Part shown: one piece after another, positions 8,769-15,721 of the stretch
Layout: every line of letters starts with the position of its first letter
Numbering within the stretch: the stretch's first letter is position 1
NCBI RefSeq assembly: GCF_019923745.1
Contig: NZ_JAANOG010000004.1
Span: forward strand, 124,001 to 188,000
Length of the DNA: 64,000 nucleotides
Origin: Aquirufa aurantiipilula
GTDB taxonomy: Bacteria; Bacteroidota; Bacteroidia; Cytophagales; Spirosomataceae
Direction of reading: 5' to 3'
The notes under the pieces: model-generated
Database searches by the model: none
What the model was told of the DNA's origin: nothing
What the model saw: only the letters and a program-made list of their open reading frames with translations
Translations under genes and position numbers: made by a program

Positions 8769-9230
8769 ATGGCAAGAGAAAAAATTCAAAAGAAAGTTGA
8801 AATCCAGAATAGAAGGGCTTCTTTTGAATATGCTTTTTTGGAAACCTGGACAGCAGGATTGGTTTTGACGGGTACGGAAATAAAATCCATTCGTCAAGGT
8901 AAAGCCAATCTAACAGATGCTTATTGCCTTTTTATGCAAGATGAATTGTATGTGAGAAATATGCATATTTCCACGTATGAGGAAGGAACGCATTTCAATC
9001 ATACACCACTTAGAGATCGCAAGTTATTATTGTCAAAAAGAGAGCTGAAGAAGCTTCAAAAGGAATTAAAGAATGTGGGTTTGACCATCATACCCACCCG
9101 TTTATTCATCTCGGATAAAGGATATGCCAAGTTGAACATTGCATTGGCAAAAGGTAAAAAGAGTTTTGATAAACGAGAAGATATTAAAGAAAAAGATGTC
9201 AAGAGAGAAATGGCTCGGCAATTGACTTAA
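8769..9230 (+). CDS. smpB: SsrA-binding protein SmpB
   Basis: A 153-residue tmRNA-binding protein that delivers charged tmRNA to stalled ribosomes for trans-translation. The OB-fold core is clear: NRRASFEYAFLE, then TGTEIKSIRQGKANL, then YAKLNIALAKGKK, and a basic C-terminal tail ending KREMARQLT that inserts into the decoding channel. The ATG at 8769 is chosen because the family starts near this point; an upstream GTG lies inside the preceding terminator. The stop overlaps the stop of the converging hemJ by four bases (TTAA). The tmRNA gene itself is not in the window. Confidence 0.97.
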   Translation: MAREKIQKKVEIQNRRASFEYAFLETWTAGLVLTGTEIKSIRQGKANLTDAYCLFMQDELYVRNMHISTYEEGTHFNHTPLRDRKLLLSKRELKKLQKELKNVGLTIIPTRLFISDKGYAKLNIALAKGKKSFDKREDIKEKDVKREMARQLT

Positions 9231-9769
9231 GCTTTATTTCGAAAGCGTTTAGCAATTTTTACGGCCGCCATAATGAGTATACCAAAGAGGGTAAAACCCA
9301 ATAAGCCATAAAGCCAATCCAGGCTATTTTTCCCTACCACCAAAAAGACCACCGATACCAATAAAATGGTCGCAATCTCATTGAATAGGCGTAGTTGTGG
9401 CCCAGAAAACATGAAATTCTGCTGCCGAAATTGATAGACAATGTGACGACAATAAAAGTGGTAGATGGTGATTCCAACAACAAAGGCTAGTTTTAGGTGT
9501 AACCAGGTATGCTGAGTAAATCCATCCCACCATTGGAAGTAAACCAAACTAAGTCCTGTTATCCAGGTTAAAAACATGGCAGGAATCATGATAGCATTGA
9601 ATAATACCTTCTGCATTTTTTCAAATTGCGTGGAAAGAATACTGCGTTCGGGCTCCTGTTTATCCTGAGATTCAGCATGATATACCAATAGACGGGGTAG
9701 ATAGAACAATCCAGCAAACCAGCTAACCACAAATATAATGTGCAGCGATTTTATAATTGGATAGATCAT
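9227..9769 (-). CDS. hemJ: Protoporphyrinogen IX oxidase HemJ
   Basis: A 180-residue membrane protein with about four hydrophobic helices. HemJ oxidises protoporphyrinogen IX to protoporphyrin IX in bacteria that lack HemG and HemY. The family signature LHIIFVVSWFAGLFYLPRL is at residues 9-27, carrying the conserved His10. The conserved Lys is K93 in HLKL. The start codon overlaps the stop of the mannosyltransferase gene by four bases, so it is translationally coupled as the last gene of tag-dpm-hemJ. No other haem biosynthesis genes are near. Confidence 0.9.
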   Translation of the reverse strand: MIYPIIKSLHIIFVVSWFAGLFYLPRLLVYHAESQDKQEPERSILSTQFEKMQKVLFNAIMIPAMFLTWITGLSLVYFQWWDGFTQHTWLHLKLAFVVGITIYHFYCRHIVYQFRQQNFMFSGPQLRLFNEIATILLVSVVFLVVGKNSLDWLYGLLGFTLFGILIMAAVKIAKRFRNKA

Positions 9770-10497
9770 GGTCTTTGGTAGCGTTTGAAAAAACTATTGA
9801 CTTTTAACTGAATGACGCCAAAGATAGCTTCTTTAAAAATATTGGCGGACATTTTACTTTCTCCTTTTGTACGATCGGTGAAAATGATGGGAACCTCCAC
9901 AATCTTGAAGCCATATTTCCAGGTCGTGAATTTCATTTCTACTTGGAATGCATAACCAATGAATTTGATTTCGTGAAGAGGAATGGTTTCTAGTACTTGT
10001 CTACGGTAACATACAAATCCTGCCGTAGCATCTTGGATGGGCATGCCAGTAATAAATCGAACATAAAAACCGGCAAAATACGACATCAAGACACGCCCAA
10101 TTGGCCAATTGACCACATTAACACCATTGATATACCGTGATCCAATAGCCATGTCTGCACCTTGATCACAGGATTGATATAATCGAACTAAATCATCAGG
10201 ATTATGAGAGAAATCAGCATCCATTTCAAAGATGTAATCGTATTTCTTTTCAATACAGTAATTGAATCCCGCAATGTAGGCAGTGCCTAATCCCAATTTC
10301 CCTTGACGTTCAATTAGGTGGATTCTTTCAGGGAAAGTTGATTGAATTTGTTTTACTACTTGAGCAGTCCCATCTGGAGAGCCATCATCTACAATTAATA
10401 AATCGAATAAGGGCTCCAGGCTCATCACCTTTTCGATAATGGCTTGGATGTTTTCTATTTCATTGTAAGTCGGGACGATGACAATCCTCGAATTCAT
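9766..10497 (-). CDS. Polyprenol monophosphomannose synthase-like GT2 glycosyltransferase
   Basis: A 243-residue cytoplasmic GT2 enzyme resembling Dpm1, which moves mannose from GDP-mannose to a polyprenyl phosphate carrier. Visible motifs are VPTYNE at residues 8-13, DDGSPDGT for nucleotide binding, MDADFSHNP as the DXD metal site, and GSRYINGV. The last part, KFTTWKYGF with VPIIFTDRTKGESKM, is typical of this subfamily. No transmembrane C-terminal domain is present, so it is the soluble form. It follows tag after four bases and overlaps hemJ by four. The sugar donor and acceptor are inferred from the family. Confidence 0.88.
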   Translation of the reverse strand: MNSRIVIVPTYNEIENIQAIIEKVMSLEPLFDLLIVDDGSPDGTAQVVKQIQSTFPERIHLIERQGKLGLGTAYIAGFNYCIEKKYDYIFEMDADFSHNPDDLVRLYQSCDQGADMAIGSRYINGVNVVNWPIGRVLMSYFAGFYVRFITGMPIQDATAGFVCYRRQVLETIPLHEIKFIGYAFQVEMKFTTWKYGFKIVEVPIIFTDRTKGESKMSANIFKEAIFGVIQLKVNSFFKRYQRP

Positions 10498-10501
10498 AAA
10501 T

Positions 10502-11068
10502 TTATTTTTTTGGGTAGCAAAAACATTCAGTAATATGGTCGTTAACTAGGCCCGCAGCTTGCATAAATGAATAGCAAATAGTTGGACCAACGAATTTAAA
10601 ACCGTGTTTCTTCAGGGATTTGCTCATGGCTAATGAGAGTTCCGTACTGCTAGGCAATTCTTGATGACTGAAGAAGTGGTTTTGTATGGGGGTGAAACTC
10701 ACAAATTCCCAAATGTAGCGGTCAAAGCTACCAAATTTTTCCTGAATTTTGATAAATGCTTGCGCATTCATTTTAACAGCCTGAATTTTTAATCGATTTC
10801 GGATAATTTTTGGATTTTCAAGACATTCCTGCAGTTTTTCATCGGTCCATTGGGCAATTTGATGAAAATTAAAATGGTCAAAAGCCTCTCTGAAATCCTC
10901 TCTTTTTCGCAATATAGTGATCCAGCTTAATCCAGATTGAAAACCTTCCAATATCAGTAATTCAAACAATTTTTGGTCATCATGAAGAGGAACTCCCCAT
11001 TCCGAATCATGGTAAGTTATATAAAGTGGGTCGGAAGAAACCCAGGCACATCGAGTAGGATTCGTCAT
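10502..11068 (-). CDS. tag: DNA-3-methyladenine glycosylase I
   Basis: A 188-residue HhH-superfamily glycosylase excising 3-methyladenine. It begins TRCAWVSSDPLYITYHDSEWG, colinear with E. coli Tag. The zinc snap is formed by the N-terminal Cys and His and by the C-terminal His and Cys in NDHITECFCY. ERLDILRKR-type alkyladenine pocket residues are recognisable in QSGLSWITILRKRE. The ATG at 11068 gives the usual family length; a TTG seven codons upstream is less likely. First gene of tag-dpm-hemJ. Together with the AlkD-like protein, the window encodes two alkylation glycosylases at separate loci. Confidence 0.95.
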   Translation of the reverse strand: MTNPTRCAWVSSDPLYITYHDSEWGVPLHDDQKLFELLILEGFQSGLSWITILRKREDFREAFDHFNFHQIAQWTDEKLQECLENPKIIRNRLKIQAVKMNAQAFIKIQEKFGSFDRYIWEFVSFTPIQNHFFSHQELPSSTELSLAMSKSLKKHGFKFVGPTICYSFMQAAGLVNDHITECFCYPKK

Positions 11069-11187
11069 TATTCTGGAATTAGGCTGCAAGCAAGTGAAAT
11101 TATAAGGATTTGCCTTGTTAAAAACTGATAAATTCTAAAAATCTGAATTCTATTTTAAGAAGGCCCAAAATCCTAGGAATTATTTTT

Positions 11188-11195
11188 TACCTTTG
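11188..11195 (+). promoter_or_regulatory. -7 promoter element ahead of the cobalamin riboswitch
   Basis: TACCTTTG is a perfect match to TAnnTTTG. It puts transcription start near 11201, immediately before the riboswitch. No convincing -33 TTG is visible at the expected distance. Confidence 0.5.
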
Positions 11196-11202
11196 GCATT
11201 AG

Positions 11203-11372
11203 ATAAGGGTGTGTAATCTTTTCTAAAAGATTGTCACTTAATAGGGAATTTGGTTTAAGCCAAAACTGTCCCCGCAACTGTAAGTTTTTGTAAAAACATT
11301 TATCCATCAAAAGCCACTGGAATTTCTGGGAAGGCAGATAAATGATGAAAACGAGTCAGGAGACCTGCCTTT
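11203..11372 (+). ncRNA. Cobalamin (B12) riboswitch
   Basis: The aptamer carries the conserved parts in order: an upstream GGGAA (11244-11248), the core ACTGTCCCCGCAACTGTAA around 11265-11283, the B12 box GCCACTGG at 11313-11320, GGGAAGGCAG, and the closing GAGTCAGGAGACCTGCC at about 11353-11369. It binds adenosyl- or other cobalamins and shuts off the downstream gene when B12 is plentiful. The gene it controls is a BtuB-like receptor, which fits. Confidence 0.93.
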
Positions 11373-11440
11373 TTCAATTCTTGATGTCGCATTACGGAGG
11401 ATGAGACGAGATCGAGCGTTCGAGTATTTTTTAAATTTTA

Positions 11441-11454
11441 TAGCCGAGAGGCTA
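11441..11454 (+). promoter_or_regulatory. Hairpin over the ribosome-binding region of the BtuB-like gene
   Basis: TAGCC and GGCTA form a 5-bp stem closed by a GAGA tetraloop that holds the purine-rich GAGAGG, seven bases before the ATG at 11461. It could be part of a translational switch driven by the riboswitch; this is inferred. Confidence 0.4.
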
Positions 11455-11460
11455 AACATC

Positions 11461-13419
11461 ATGTTTTATTTTAAATCGCAATGCTTGGCATTGGGGGCGA
11501 TTTTATTCCCTTGCGCCGTAGTATTTGCTCAGCAATCTGCTGAATCATCATTGTTGTCTGAGGTACAGGTAAGTGCACCAAAGTATCCTCAAAAATTAAG
11601 TCAAACTGGCAAAGTGATCAGTTTGATAAGTCGAGCCCAACTTGACCAAATGACAGGTAAAAGTTTGGCTGAAGTGCTGCAAAGTCAAGTGGGAATTTCA
11701 GTAAACGGAGCGCGGAGTGCACCAGGATCTAATCAAGAAATTTATGTTCGTGGAGCTAACACAGGCCACGTCTTATTATTGATTGATGGTTTTCCTGTCA
11801 ATGATCCATCGCATATTTCACAAGTGATGGATTGGAACTTGTTGGATATCAGTTCTTTGGAGCGGATAGAAATTTTGAAAGGAGGACAGTCCACTTTGTA
11901 TGGCTCAGATGCCATGGCTGGGGTAATCAATTTAGTGACTCAAAAAACCAGTACAAAGCAAGTGCAAGGAAATGTTCAAGTGCAAGCAGGAACTATTGGA
12001 GAGTTGAATACGACGGCACAAATACGAGGGTCAATTGCTAAGAATCAGTGGAATGTTCAGGTTCGAGATTTTGTAAGTCAAGGGTATTCTGCTGCGAAAG
12101 ACACTGTTGGAAATTATGAAAAAGATGGATTTCGACAGCAACAAGTACATCTTGCTTGGTCGCGACCTATGGGTCAAAAGTCATGGTTAGAGGTTTATTA
12201 TCAGTGGAATGGTAATAAGAGTAATTTAGATGCGGGCCCATTTGTCGATGAAAGAGATTACACAGCCAAGGCAAATTCAAGCTCCATTCGTTTACAATAT
12301 CAATATAGAGGATTGAATACCAGTTGGTATTTACGTGCATTCCATGAAATCATACACCGTGAATTTAAGAATGACTCCACTTTCATTGCAGCGAATGCCT
12401 GGACAAATTTTTCATTTTCTACATATCATGGTAAAAGTCAAGGGCTTGAATGGTATGGAAAGTGGTCCTTGGGGAATGAATTTGTATTGTTAGCAGGAAC
12501 GGAATATCGATACCAGAATACTTCACAATCGGATTATTCAATTAGCGCTTTTGGAAGGTATGATTCACCATCTTTAGCTCCTGAAAAAGCCAATCAATCC
12601 ATTTGGGCGACTTATGCTACGCTACAAAAGAATTGGCAAATGGGAGGAATAGAAGTAGGTACACGTTGGAATAAATCATCCAACTTTGGAGATTTTACTA
12701 CTTTTAACATCAACCCATATGTGTTTTTGTCGACAGAATGGAAATTATTTGCCAATGGTTATACAGGATTTAAGGTACCTTCTCTTTATCAATTGTATTC
12801 ACCTTATGGGAATAGTGCATTGAAACCAGAATTAGGGTCAACTATTGAATTGGGTATTTCTTATTTGAATGCTGATTGGTCGGCGAGGGTTGTGGGGTTT
12901 CAGAACCAGGTAAGAGATGGTATTGTTTTTCAATCTAAGAATGTAGATCCTTATGGTCAATATGTGAATGTATCAAAGCAAAGTACTCAAGGGCTAGAAT
13001 TAGAGGGAGCTTACCGTAGGGGGGCTTTTAATTCTTCCTTGAATTATACCTTTTTAGATGGTTCAATGACGAATAAGTTTGCTGGAAAAGATAGTACCTA
13101 TTCTTCATTGATTAGGCGGCCAGCACATGCCTTAGTATTGAATTTTGGACTTCGTTTAACCAGTCATTGGCAGGTTTCTTTATTGCACCATTGGCAGGCA
13201 AGAAGAACAGATTTTGTATATGATGAAGCATTGTTTTCAGTCGTAGCTAAGGAATTAAGTCCTTATGTTTGGGCAGAATTACAAAGTAGTTTTGAATTGA
13301 ATAAACACTTTCATGTCAATTTAATCATTAAGAATCTGTACAATCAAAAATTTATTGAATCTTATGGTTACGCGACCCAGCCATTGAATGCTGTTTTGGT
13401 GTTAAAATATAGGTGGTAG
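11461..13419 (+). CDS. btuB: TonB-dependent receptor, BtuB-like (vitamin B12)
   Basis: A 652-residue outer membrane receptor. The signal peptide ends FAQQ at about residue 25. The plug domain follows, with LAEVLQSQVGISV, then IYVRGANTGHVLLLIDG and YGSDAMAGVINLVT. The rest is a 22-strand barrel ending in Trp. Control by a cobalamin riboswitch makes corrinoid uptake the likely role; TonB supplies energy. I chose the ATG at 11461 because it opens directly into a signal peptide; an in-frame ATG at 11401 would add 20 charged residues and sits against the riboswitch leader. No BtuF, BtuC or BtuD gene follows: the gene is alone and is followed by palindromes. Confidence 0.9.
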   Translation: MFYFKSQCLALGAILFPCAVVFAQQSAESSLLSEVQVSAPKYPQKLSQTGKVISLISRAQLDQMTGKSLAEVLQSQVGISVNGARSAPGSNQEIYVRGANTGHVLLLIDGFPVNDPSHISQVMDWNLLDISSLERIEILKGGQSTLYGSDAMAGVINLVTQKTSTKQVQGNVQVQAGTIGELNTTAQIRGSIAKNQWNVQVRDFVSQGYSAAKDTVGNYEKDGFRQQQVHLAWSRPMGQKSWLEVYYQWNGNKSNLDAGPFVDERDYTAKANSSSIRLQYQYRGLNTSWYLRAFHEIIHREFKNDSTFIAANAWTNFSFSTYHGKSQGLEWYGKWSLGNEFVLLAGTEYRYQNTSQSDYSISAFGRYDSPSLAPEKANQSIWATYATLQKNWQMGGIEVGTRWNKSSNFGDFTTFNINPYVFLSTEWKLFANGYTGFKVPSLYQLYSPYGNSALKPELGSTIELGISYLNADWSARVVGFQNQVRDGIVFQSKNVDPYGQYVNVSKQSTQGLELEGAYRRGAFNSSLNYTFLDGSMTNKFAGKDSTYSSLIRRPAHALVLNFGLRLTSHWQVSLLHHWQARRTDFVYDEALFSVVAKELSPYVWAELQSSFELNKHFHVNLIIKNLYNQKFIESYGYATQPLNAVLVLKYRW

Positions 13420-13423
13420 AACC

Positions 13424-13456
13424 AACGCTGTCAAGGTTTTAAACCTTGACAGCGTT
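13424..13456. repeat. 33-nt palindrome, copy 1 (family P33)
   Basis: Two 15-nt arms, AACGCTGTCAAGGTT and its exact complement, enclose a 3-nt loop. It begins five bases after the btuB stop. Related copies occur at 13592, 27738, 49670 and 59517, with a more distant one at 45790. Confidence 0.9.
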
Positions 13457-13505
13457 AGGCAAATTTATCTTTTTTTCGCTTTTCAAGAAGGCGTAAAACT
13501 GATAA

Positions 13506-13543
13506 AATGTTCAAGATATCAATGAATTGATATCTTGAACATT
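13506..13543. repeat. 38-nt perfect palindrome
   Basis: Arms of 18 nt (13506-13523 and 13526-13543) pair perfectly around GA. Its sequence differs from P33. It lies between two P33 copies in the btuB to DUF4833 gap. No T-tract follows, so it is not a standard terminator. Confidence 0.85.
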
Positions 13544-13591
13544 AATCCAATAAATTGAAAGATTTATTAATATAAAATTGGCAATTTTACC

Positions 13592-13624
13592 AACGTTGTC
13601 AAGGTTTTAAACCTTGACAACGTT
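13592..13624. repeat. 33-nt palindrome, copy 2 (family P33)
   Basis: It has the same layout as copy 1, but the fifth base pair is T-A instead of C-G, changed in both arms. It ends eight bases before the stop of the converging minus-strand gene. Confidence 0.9.
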
Positions 13625-13631
13625 AAAGATT

Positions 13632-14228
13632 TTAAGGCTTAAAACGTTCATAAACATCTTTGCCAGAAACGGGATCTTTACCAAATAGTTCAATGTAATT
13701 TACGGAAGGCATGAATTTGCTTTCATCCACACTAACAAATACACGTTTTAGTACTTGCAGTCTACCATTGATGGGGAAAAGGGCAATAGGTGAGCCTTTG
13801 GGGTCAAGCTTTACAACAAATTTTCTTTTACGGTAAGCTAAAAAATAGCCTTCATAAGAAGGTTCTGTTTCGCTACTTATTCTATTTGTGTAAAGACCAT
13901 ATGCCAAGGTTTTTTGAATGGAAGATAATTCTTCTTGTTGACCTTTTTCAGCATATCGAATCCAATAGGTGTGAACGGGGTTTTTGGCATTCAAAGCTTT
14001 ACTTGCTGTTAAATTGGCATCATACACCACCACATTCGTATTTGAACTACGCTGAATGTAGAACAAGCGAATTGCGCTTTCTGGAGGAGTAGGAAATGTT
14101 TCCCGTGCAGCTAATGCAGGTAGTGTACCCCATATTAGCCACAGGAAAATGCGAATAAAAGCAGAAGGTAGGTTCAATGTAAAGCCTCGATGATAAGAGA
14201 AAGGATTATTGTTTTTCCATTTTTTCAA
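13632..14228 (-). CDS. DUF4833-like exported protein
   Basis: A 198-residue protein with a basic start, a hydrophobic segment (about residues 22-40, ending ALAA) and then a single globular domain. Segments RLFYIQRSSNTNVVVYD, HTYWIRYAEKG and LAYGLYTN resemble the DUF4833 family of Bacteroidota, as I recall it. Function is unknown. The long frame starts at a TTG at 14228 that overlaps the end of fabI by 23 bases; another TTG at 14177 would start nearer to the signal segment. It is evidently cotranscribed downstream of fabI. Two P33 palindromes lie beyond its stop. Confidence 0.65.
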   Translation of the reverse strand: MKKWKNNNPFSYHRGFTLNLPSAFIRIFLWLIWGTLPALAARETFPTPPESAIRLFYIQRSSNTNVVVYDANLTASKALNAKNPVHTYWIRYAEKGQQEELSSIQKTLAYGLYTNRISSETEPSYEGYFLAYRKRKFVVKLDPKGSPIALFPINGRLQVLKRVFVSVDESKFMPSVNYIELFGKDPVSGKDVYERFKP

Positions 14229-15021
14229 CGATTTCTTCTGAAATACCTACGCAAGAAAATCCTCCATCATGGAATAAATTTTGCATGGTTACTTTGCGAG
14301 TTAAATCGGAAAATAAGGTAATGACATAATCAGCACATTCATCAGCTGTGGCGTTACCAAGAGGAGACATCTGATTTGCATATTCATAGAATGCATTGAA
14401 ACCGCTAATTCCTGTACCTGCTGTCGTTTTAGTAGGTGATTGAGAAACGGTATTAATTCGAACACCTTTGGCTTTACCATAGTGGTAGCCATAAGAACGA
14501 GCAATCGATTCTAACATGGCTTTTGCTTGAGCCATATCTGTATAATCTGGGAATGAACGTTGTGCCGCAATGTAAGAAAGGGCTACTACAGAACCTCCTT
14601 GAGCAATAGCATCTTTTTTCTGAGCTACTTGAAGCATTTTGTGGAAGGAAAGAGCCGATACATCCAATGATTTTAAAAACCATTCGTAGTTCAAATCTCC
14701 ATACTCACGTCCTTTACGGATATTGGTACTCATTCCGATGGAATGAAGAACGAAATCGATTGGGCCACCTAAAAATTCGATGGACTCATCGTATAATTTT
14801 TCTAAGTCTTCAATCGAAGTAGCATCTGCACCGATTACTTTAGCACCGCATTTTTCGGCTAGGTTATTGATTTCGCCCATACGCATAGCGAGTGGTGCAT
14901 TGGTCAAGGTGAAAGTGGCTCCTTCTTCGTGAGCTCTTTCTGCAATTTTCCAGGCGATGGAATCTTCATTTAATGCGCCAGAGATAATACCTCTTTTTCC
15001 TTTTAGTAATTGATATGCCAT
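14206..15021 (-). CDS. fabI: Enoyl-[acyl-carrier-protein] reductase (NADH)
   Basis: A 271-residue short-chain dehydrogenase that performs the last reduction in each round of fatty acid synthesis. The glycine-rich start is KRGIISGALNEDSIAW. The catalytic pattern is Tyr150 in LSYIAAQRSFPDY, Tyr160 and Lys167 in YTDMAQAK, matching Tyr146, Tyr156 and Lys163 of E. coli. The TKTTAGTGISGF substrate loop is present. The ATG at 15021 gives the normal family start; the longer frame adds 30 unrelated residues. FabI is the target of triclosan-type inhibitors. The DUF4833-like gene overlaps its 3' end. Confidence 0.96.
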   Translation of the reverse strand: MAYQLLKGKRGIISGALNEDSIAWKIAERAHEEGATFTLTNAPLAMRMGEINNLAEKCGAKVIGADATSIEDLEKLYDESIEFLGGPIDFVLHSIGMSTNIRKGREYGDLNYEWFLKSLDVSALSFHKMLQVAQKKDAIAQGGSVVALSYIAAQRSFPDYTDMAQAKAMLESIARSYGYHYGKAKGVRINTVSQSPTKTTAGTGISGFNAFYEYANQMSPLGNATADECADYVITLFSDLTRKVTMQNLFHDGGFSCVGISEEIVEKMEKQ

Positions 15022-15135
15022 AAGAAGCGATCTAGATCGATTGAAATTTTGTGATTTTGCTTCCAAAGTAACGAATTTTTTCTCAGAATAGAATGGATTT
15101 ATCCATCTCAAATAGCATTCTATTTGCTGAATGGG
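15022..15135. promoter_or_regulatory. Upstream region of fabI with a short inverted repeat
   Basis: The spacer between divergent fabI and rimP holds CAAATAG (15109-15115) and CTATTTG (15120-15126) around four bases. It may be an operator or chance. I found no convincing fabI promoter. Confidence 0.25.
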
Positions 15136-15165
15136 TTGTTATTTAGAAAATTATGCGTAAATTGC
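15136..15165 (+). promoter_or_regulatory. Promoter of the rimP-nusA-infB operon
   Basis: TTG at 15136-15138 and TAAATTGC at 15158-15165 are spaced by exactly 19 bases, the Bacteroidota spacing. Transcription would start near 15172. Confidence 0.55.
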
Positions 15166-15184
15166 AGAGGAAATTTAAGAAATG

Positions 15185-15211
15185 AAGAGGGGTTTTTAAT
15201 CCCTCTTTTTG
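15185..15211 (+). terminator. Terminator-like hairpin in the rimP leader
   Basis: AAGAGGG (15185-15191) pairs with CCCTCTT (15201-15207) and runs into a T-tract. It lies between the promoter and the rimP ATG, so it would act as an attenuator or else end a very short leader RNA. Confidence 0.55.
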
Positions 15212-15228
15212 TTTTCAATTGAAAAAGC

Positions 15229-15705
15229 ATGGGTGATTTATCAGAGAAAATTAGGGAATGGTTGTTGGCTTACGTGGGAGAGGGTCCTATTTTTTTAGTG
15301 GATTTACAAGTTTCTCCAGGTAGTAAACGTAGTCTAGTTACGATATTGGTTGATACTTTAGAAGGAATATCCATTGATGAATGTGCCTTGTTGAGCCGTA
15401 AATTGGCTCATCATATCGAAGAAAATGCTTGGATTGAGGAAGCCTACAATTTAGAGGTATCTTCTCCGGGTTTAGATTTTCCATTAACGCAAGGTTGGCA
15501 GTTTCAGAAAAATATTGGTCGCAAGGTCAAAGTTTGGATGAAAAAAGAAGGGCAAGTAGAGGGGGCATTGCTGGCTTATAAGGAAGATTCAATAGAGATA
15601 TTAACAGAGAAAACGCTGAAACATCGCGTGATAGTGGCTAAGGAATCTACTTGGTTTCCTTTGGCAGAAATAGATAAAATTAAAGTACAAGTGTCATTTC
15701 AATAA
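15229..15705 (+). CDS. rimP: Ribosome maturation factor RimP
   Basis: A 158-residue protein needed for late assembly of the 30S subunit. The N-terminal alpha/beta domain carries LVTILVDTLEGISIDECALLSRKLAHHIE. The link SSPGLDFPL, followed by the C-terminal SH3-like barrel, is the family hallmark (VSSPGLDRPL in others). It is the first gene of rimP-nusA-infB, an order kept across most bacteria. Sixteen bases separate it from nusA. The start is the ATG shortly after the leader hairpin. Confidence 0.95.
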   Translation: MGDLSEKIREWLLAYVGEGPIFLVDLQVSPGSKRSLVTILVDTLEGISIDECALLSRKLAHHIEENAWIEEAYNLEVSSPGLDFPLTQGWQFQKNIGRKVKVWMKKEGQVEGALLAYKEDSIEILTEKTLKHRVIVAKESTWFPLAEIDKIKVQVSFQ

Positions 15706-15721
15706 AAAAAGAGAGATAGCA

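Noticed and set aside
11401-11460. Upstream in-frame ATG extending the BtuB-like protein by 20 residues
   Set aside because: The extra residues are charged and would precede the signal peptide. There is no room for a ribosome site at 11401.
13424-13456. P33 palindrome as a simple intrinsic terminator
   Set aside because: The hairpin is strong but lacks an adjoining T-tract here and at other copies, and other genes in the window have ordinary terminators.
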